A stretch of 64,000 nucleotides of DNA, from the NCBI RefSeq assembly GCF_001006305.1, contig NZ_LBHJ01000004.1:186001-250000 (forward strand), given 5' to 3'. Below the pieces are notes generated by a model that had not been told where the DNA came from, did no database searches, and saw only the letters and a program-made list of their open reading frames with translations. This document shows positions 62,891 through 64,000 of the stretch, piece by piece; position 1 is the first letter of the stretch, and the number at the start of each line of letters is the position of its first letter. The position numbers and the translations under genes are program-made. This DNA is from Silvibacterium bohemicum. Lineage in GTDB: Bacteria; Acidobacteriota; Terriglobia; Terriglobales; Acidobacteriaceae.

Positions 62891-64000
62891 TCAGTGGCTG
62901 CTGTGCAGCATCAGCATCACTGACAGGATGCTGACCACAATTGCTGTCAGCCATGCGATGGCATTGAACCAGCGGGAGTTCACATGCTCACCCATCAAGT
63001 CCTTGCGATTGATCAACAGCAGCATCAGAACAATCACGATCGGCAGCAGAATTCCGTTCAGCACCTGCGATTCAACAGACCACTTGATGAGCGGGAAGTT
63101 GGGGATGAGCACCACCGCAGCGCCCCCGGCGATCAGGATGGTATAGAGCCAGTAAAAGATCGGCGCTTCTTTGAACTTACGGTCGACGCCAGACTCCAAC
63201 CCCAAGCCCTCGCAGACTACGTAGGCTGTAGAAAGCGGTAGCACCGACGCGGCAAAGAACGAGGCGTTGAAGAGGCCCACGGCGAAAAGCAGGAAGGAAT
63301 AAGCTCCGGCGAGCGGCTTCATGGCCTGTGCCGCGTCTGCCGCTGAGCGGATCGAGCCTATGCCATGGACGTAAAGCGTTGCCGCGCAGGCCACGATGAT
63401 GAACCACGCCACCACATCGGTGAAGATCGAGCCAACGATCACATCCAGCCGCGAAGCCGCGTAGTTCTTTGCGGTGACACCCTTCTCTACGATGGAGGAC
63501 TGCAGGTAAAACTGCATCCAGGGCGCGATGGTTGTGCCGATGACCGCGATGACCACATACAGGTATTCGTGATTCTGCCAGGTCGATCGCGCCGGAAGCT
63601 TGACCGTATCCACCAGGGCCGTGTGCCAGCTGGGCTGCGAGAGCACTCCGGCGATGATGTAGCTAACGTAAAAGACGGAGGCCGCGAGAAAGACCTTTTC
63701 TACTTTCTTGTAGTCACCCCTCACCGCCAGCAGCCACACCAGCGTGCTGCAGATGGGCACGGAAATATATTTACTCAGCCCGAACAGTTCCAGGCTCTCG
63801 GCGATACCCGCGAATTCGCCGATGACATTGCCGAAATTGACCAGCACCAGCAGGAACATCACGATCACCGTGATGCGCAGCCCGAACTCCTCGCGGATGA
63901 GGTCGCTCAGCCCTTTGCCCGTCACCGCGCCCATGCGCGCGCACATCTCCTGCACGACATAGAGCGACAGCGTGATGGGAATCATCGTCCACAGCAGCTC
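62891..64000 (-). CDS. Nramp-family divalent metal transporter, 5' end beyond the window
   Basis: A partial protein of about 369 residues, lacking the N-terminus. The frame stays open to 64000, with ELLW before the first Met in the window. Nine or more membrane helices remain, with ITLSLYVVQEMCARMGAVTGKGL matching Nramp TM3 (the family motif Q-E-x-x-A-R-x-G) and TIAPWMQFYLQSSIVEKG containing the TM6 Met/Pro region. It moves Mn2+, Fe2+ or related ions with protons. The first Asp-Pro-Gly motif of TM1 lies off the window, so its integrity is unknown. Confidence 0.9.
   Translation of the reverse strand, partial: ELLWTMIPITLSLYVVQEMCARMGAVTGKGLSDLIREEFGLRITVIVMFLLVLVNFGNVIGEFAGIAESLELFGLSKYISVPICSTLVWLLAVRGDYKKVEKVFLAASVFYVSYIIAGVLSQPSWHTALVDTVKLPARSTWQNHEYLYVVIAVIGTTIAPWMQFYLQSSIVEKGVTAKNYAASRLDVIVGSIFTDVVAWFIIVACAATLYVHGIGSIRSAADAAQAMKPLAGAYSFLLFAVGLFNASFFAASVLPLSTAYVVCEGLGLESGVDRKFKEAPIFYWLYTILIAGGAAVVLIPNFPLIKWSVESQVLNGILLPIVIVLMLLLINRKDLMGEHVNSRWFNAIAWLTAIVVSILSVMLMLHSSH

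Overview
The window looks like chromosomal DNA of an Acidobacteriota member, most likely class Terriglobia (Acidobacteriaceae, such as Granulicella, Terriglobus or Edaphobacter). I infer this from the GC-rich coding, a VWFA-related protein of acidobacterial type, a large TonB-dependent receptor with an N-terminal carboxypeptidase-regulatory-like domain, YVTN and PQQ-like beta-propeller lipoproteins with Ig-like repeats, and intergenic palindromes of the type that gives AQND-containing junk translations. lpxB and the outer-membrane proteins show a diderm envelope. No rRNA, clear tRNA, CRISPR array or insertion sequence was found.

Layout. 1-4.7 kb (mostly minus): mobA, an aldo/keto reductase, an M20 peptidase, a membrane protein and a rhodanese. 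4.75-8.9 kb: an NtrC-type regulator, its histidine kinase and a proline-rich lipoprotein in one operon. 9-15.4 kb: an Ig-repeat/PQQ-propeller lipoprotein, nadK, a phytoene-desaturase-like oxidoreductase and a lipase-maturation-factor-like membrane protein. 15.6-29.5 kb: an exopolysaccharide locus. It holds every enzyme family needed to make GDP-D-glycero-alpha-D-manno-heptose (SIS isomerase, GHMP kinase, HAD phosphatase, nucleotidyltransferase), a transaldolase-family protein, an SDR epimerase, four glycosyltransferases, a Wzc-like tyrosine kinase, a Wza-like exporter and an O-antigen ligase/polymerase. No initiating phosphoglycosyltransferase or Wzx flippase is visible. 29.5-33.2 kb: hemW, a coiled-coil protein and an ABC exporter. 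33.3-35.1 kb: an AT-richer orphan gene with a SIR2-like NADase domain, a plausible single-gene defence system. 35.5-44.9 kb: an SDR, an EfpL-like elongation factor P, a small zinc ribbon, an alpha/beta hydrolase, lpxB, an M1-peptidase-like protein that has lost its metal and catalytic residues, an NTF2-like protein, and a divergent SpoIIM/RDD pair.

45-55 kb: ackA and xfp form a minus-strand operon behind a perfect CRP/FNR-type palindrome. A YVTN propeller and a DAHP synthase follow. Then come two toxin-antitoxin modules side by side, hicAB and higBA. Both toxin genes carry frameshifts while both antitoxins are intact. Next is an ArsR-methyltransferase fusion (SahR-like) divergent from ahcY. 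55-64 kb: a secreted protein, an AhpD-family protein, a CAP-domain protein, a VWFA-related protein, a small Cys-rich exported protein, a TonB-dependent receptor, a BtuF-like binding protein, a Nudix hydrolase and the C-terminal part of an Nramp transporter that runs off the end.

The candidates most worth following up are the SIR2 orphan gene, the complete heptose cluster with its dedicated transaldolase, the catalytically dead M1 homologue, the paired broken toxins beside intact antitoxins, and the hairpin-dense non-coding stretch near 36.5 kb.
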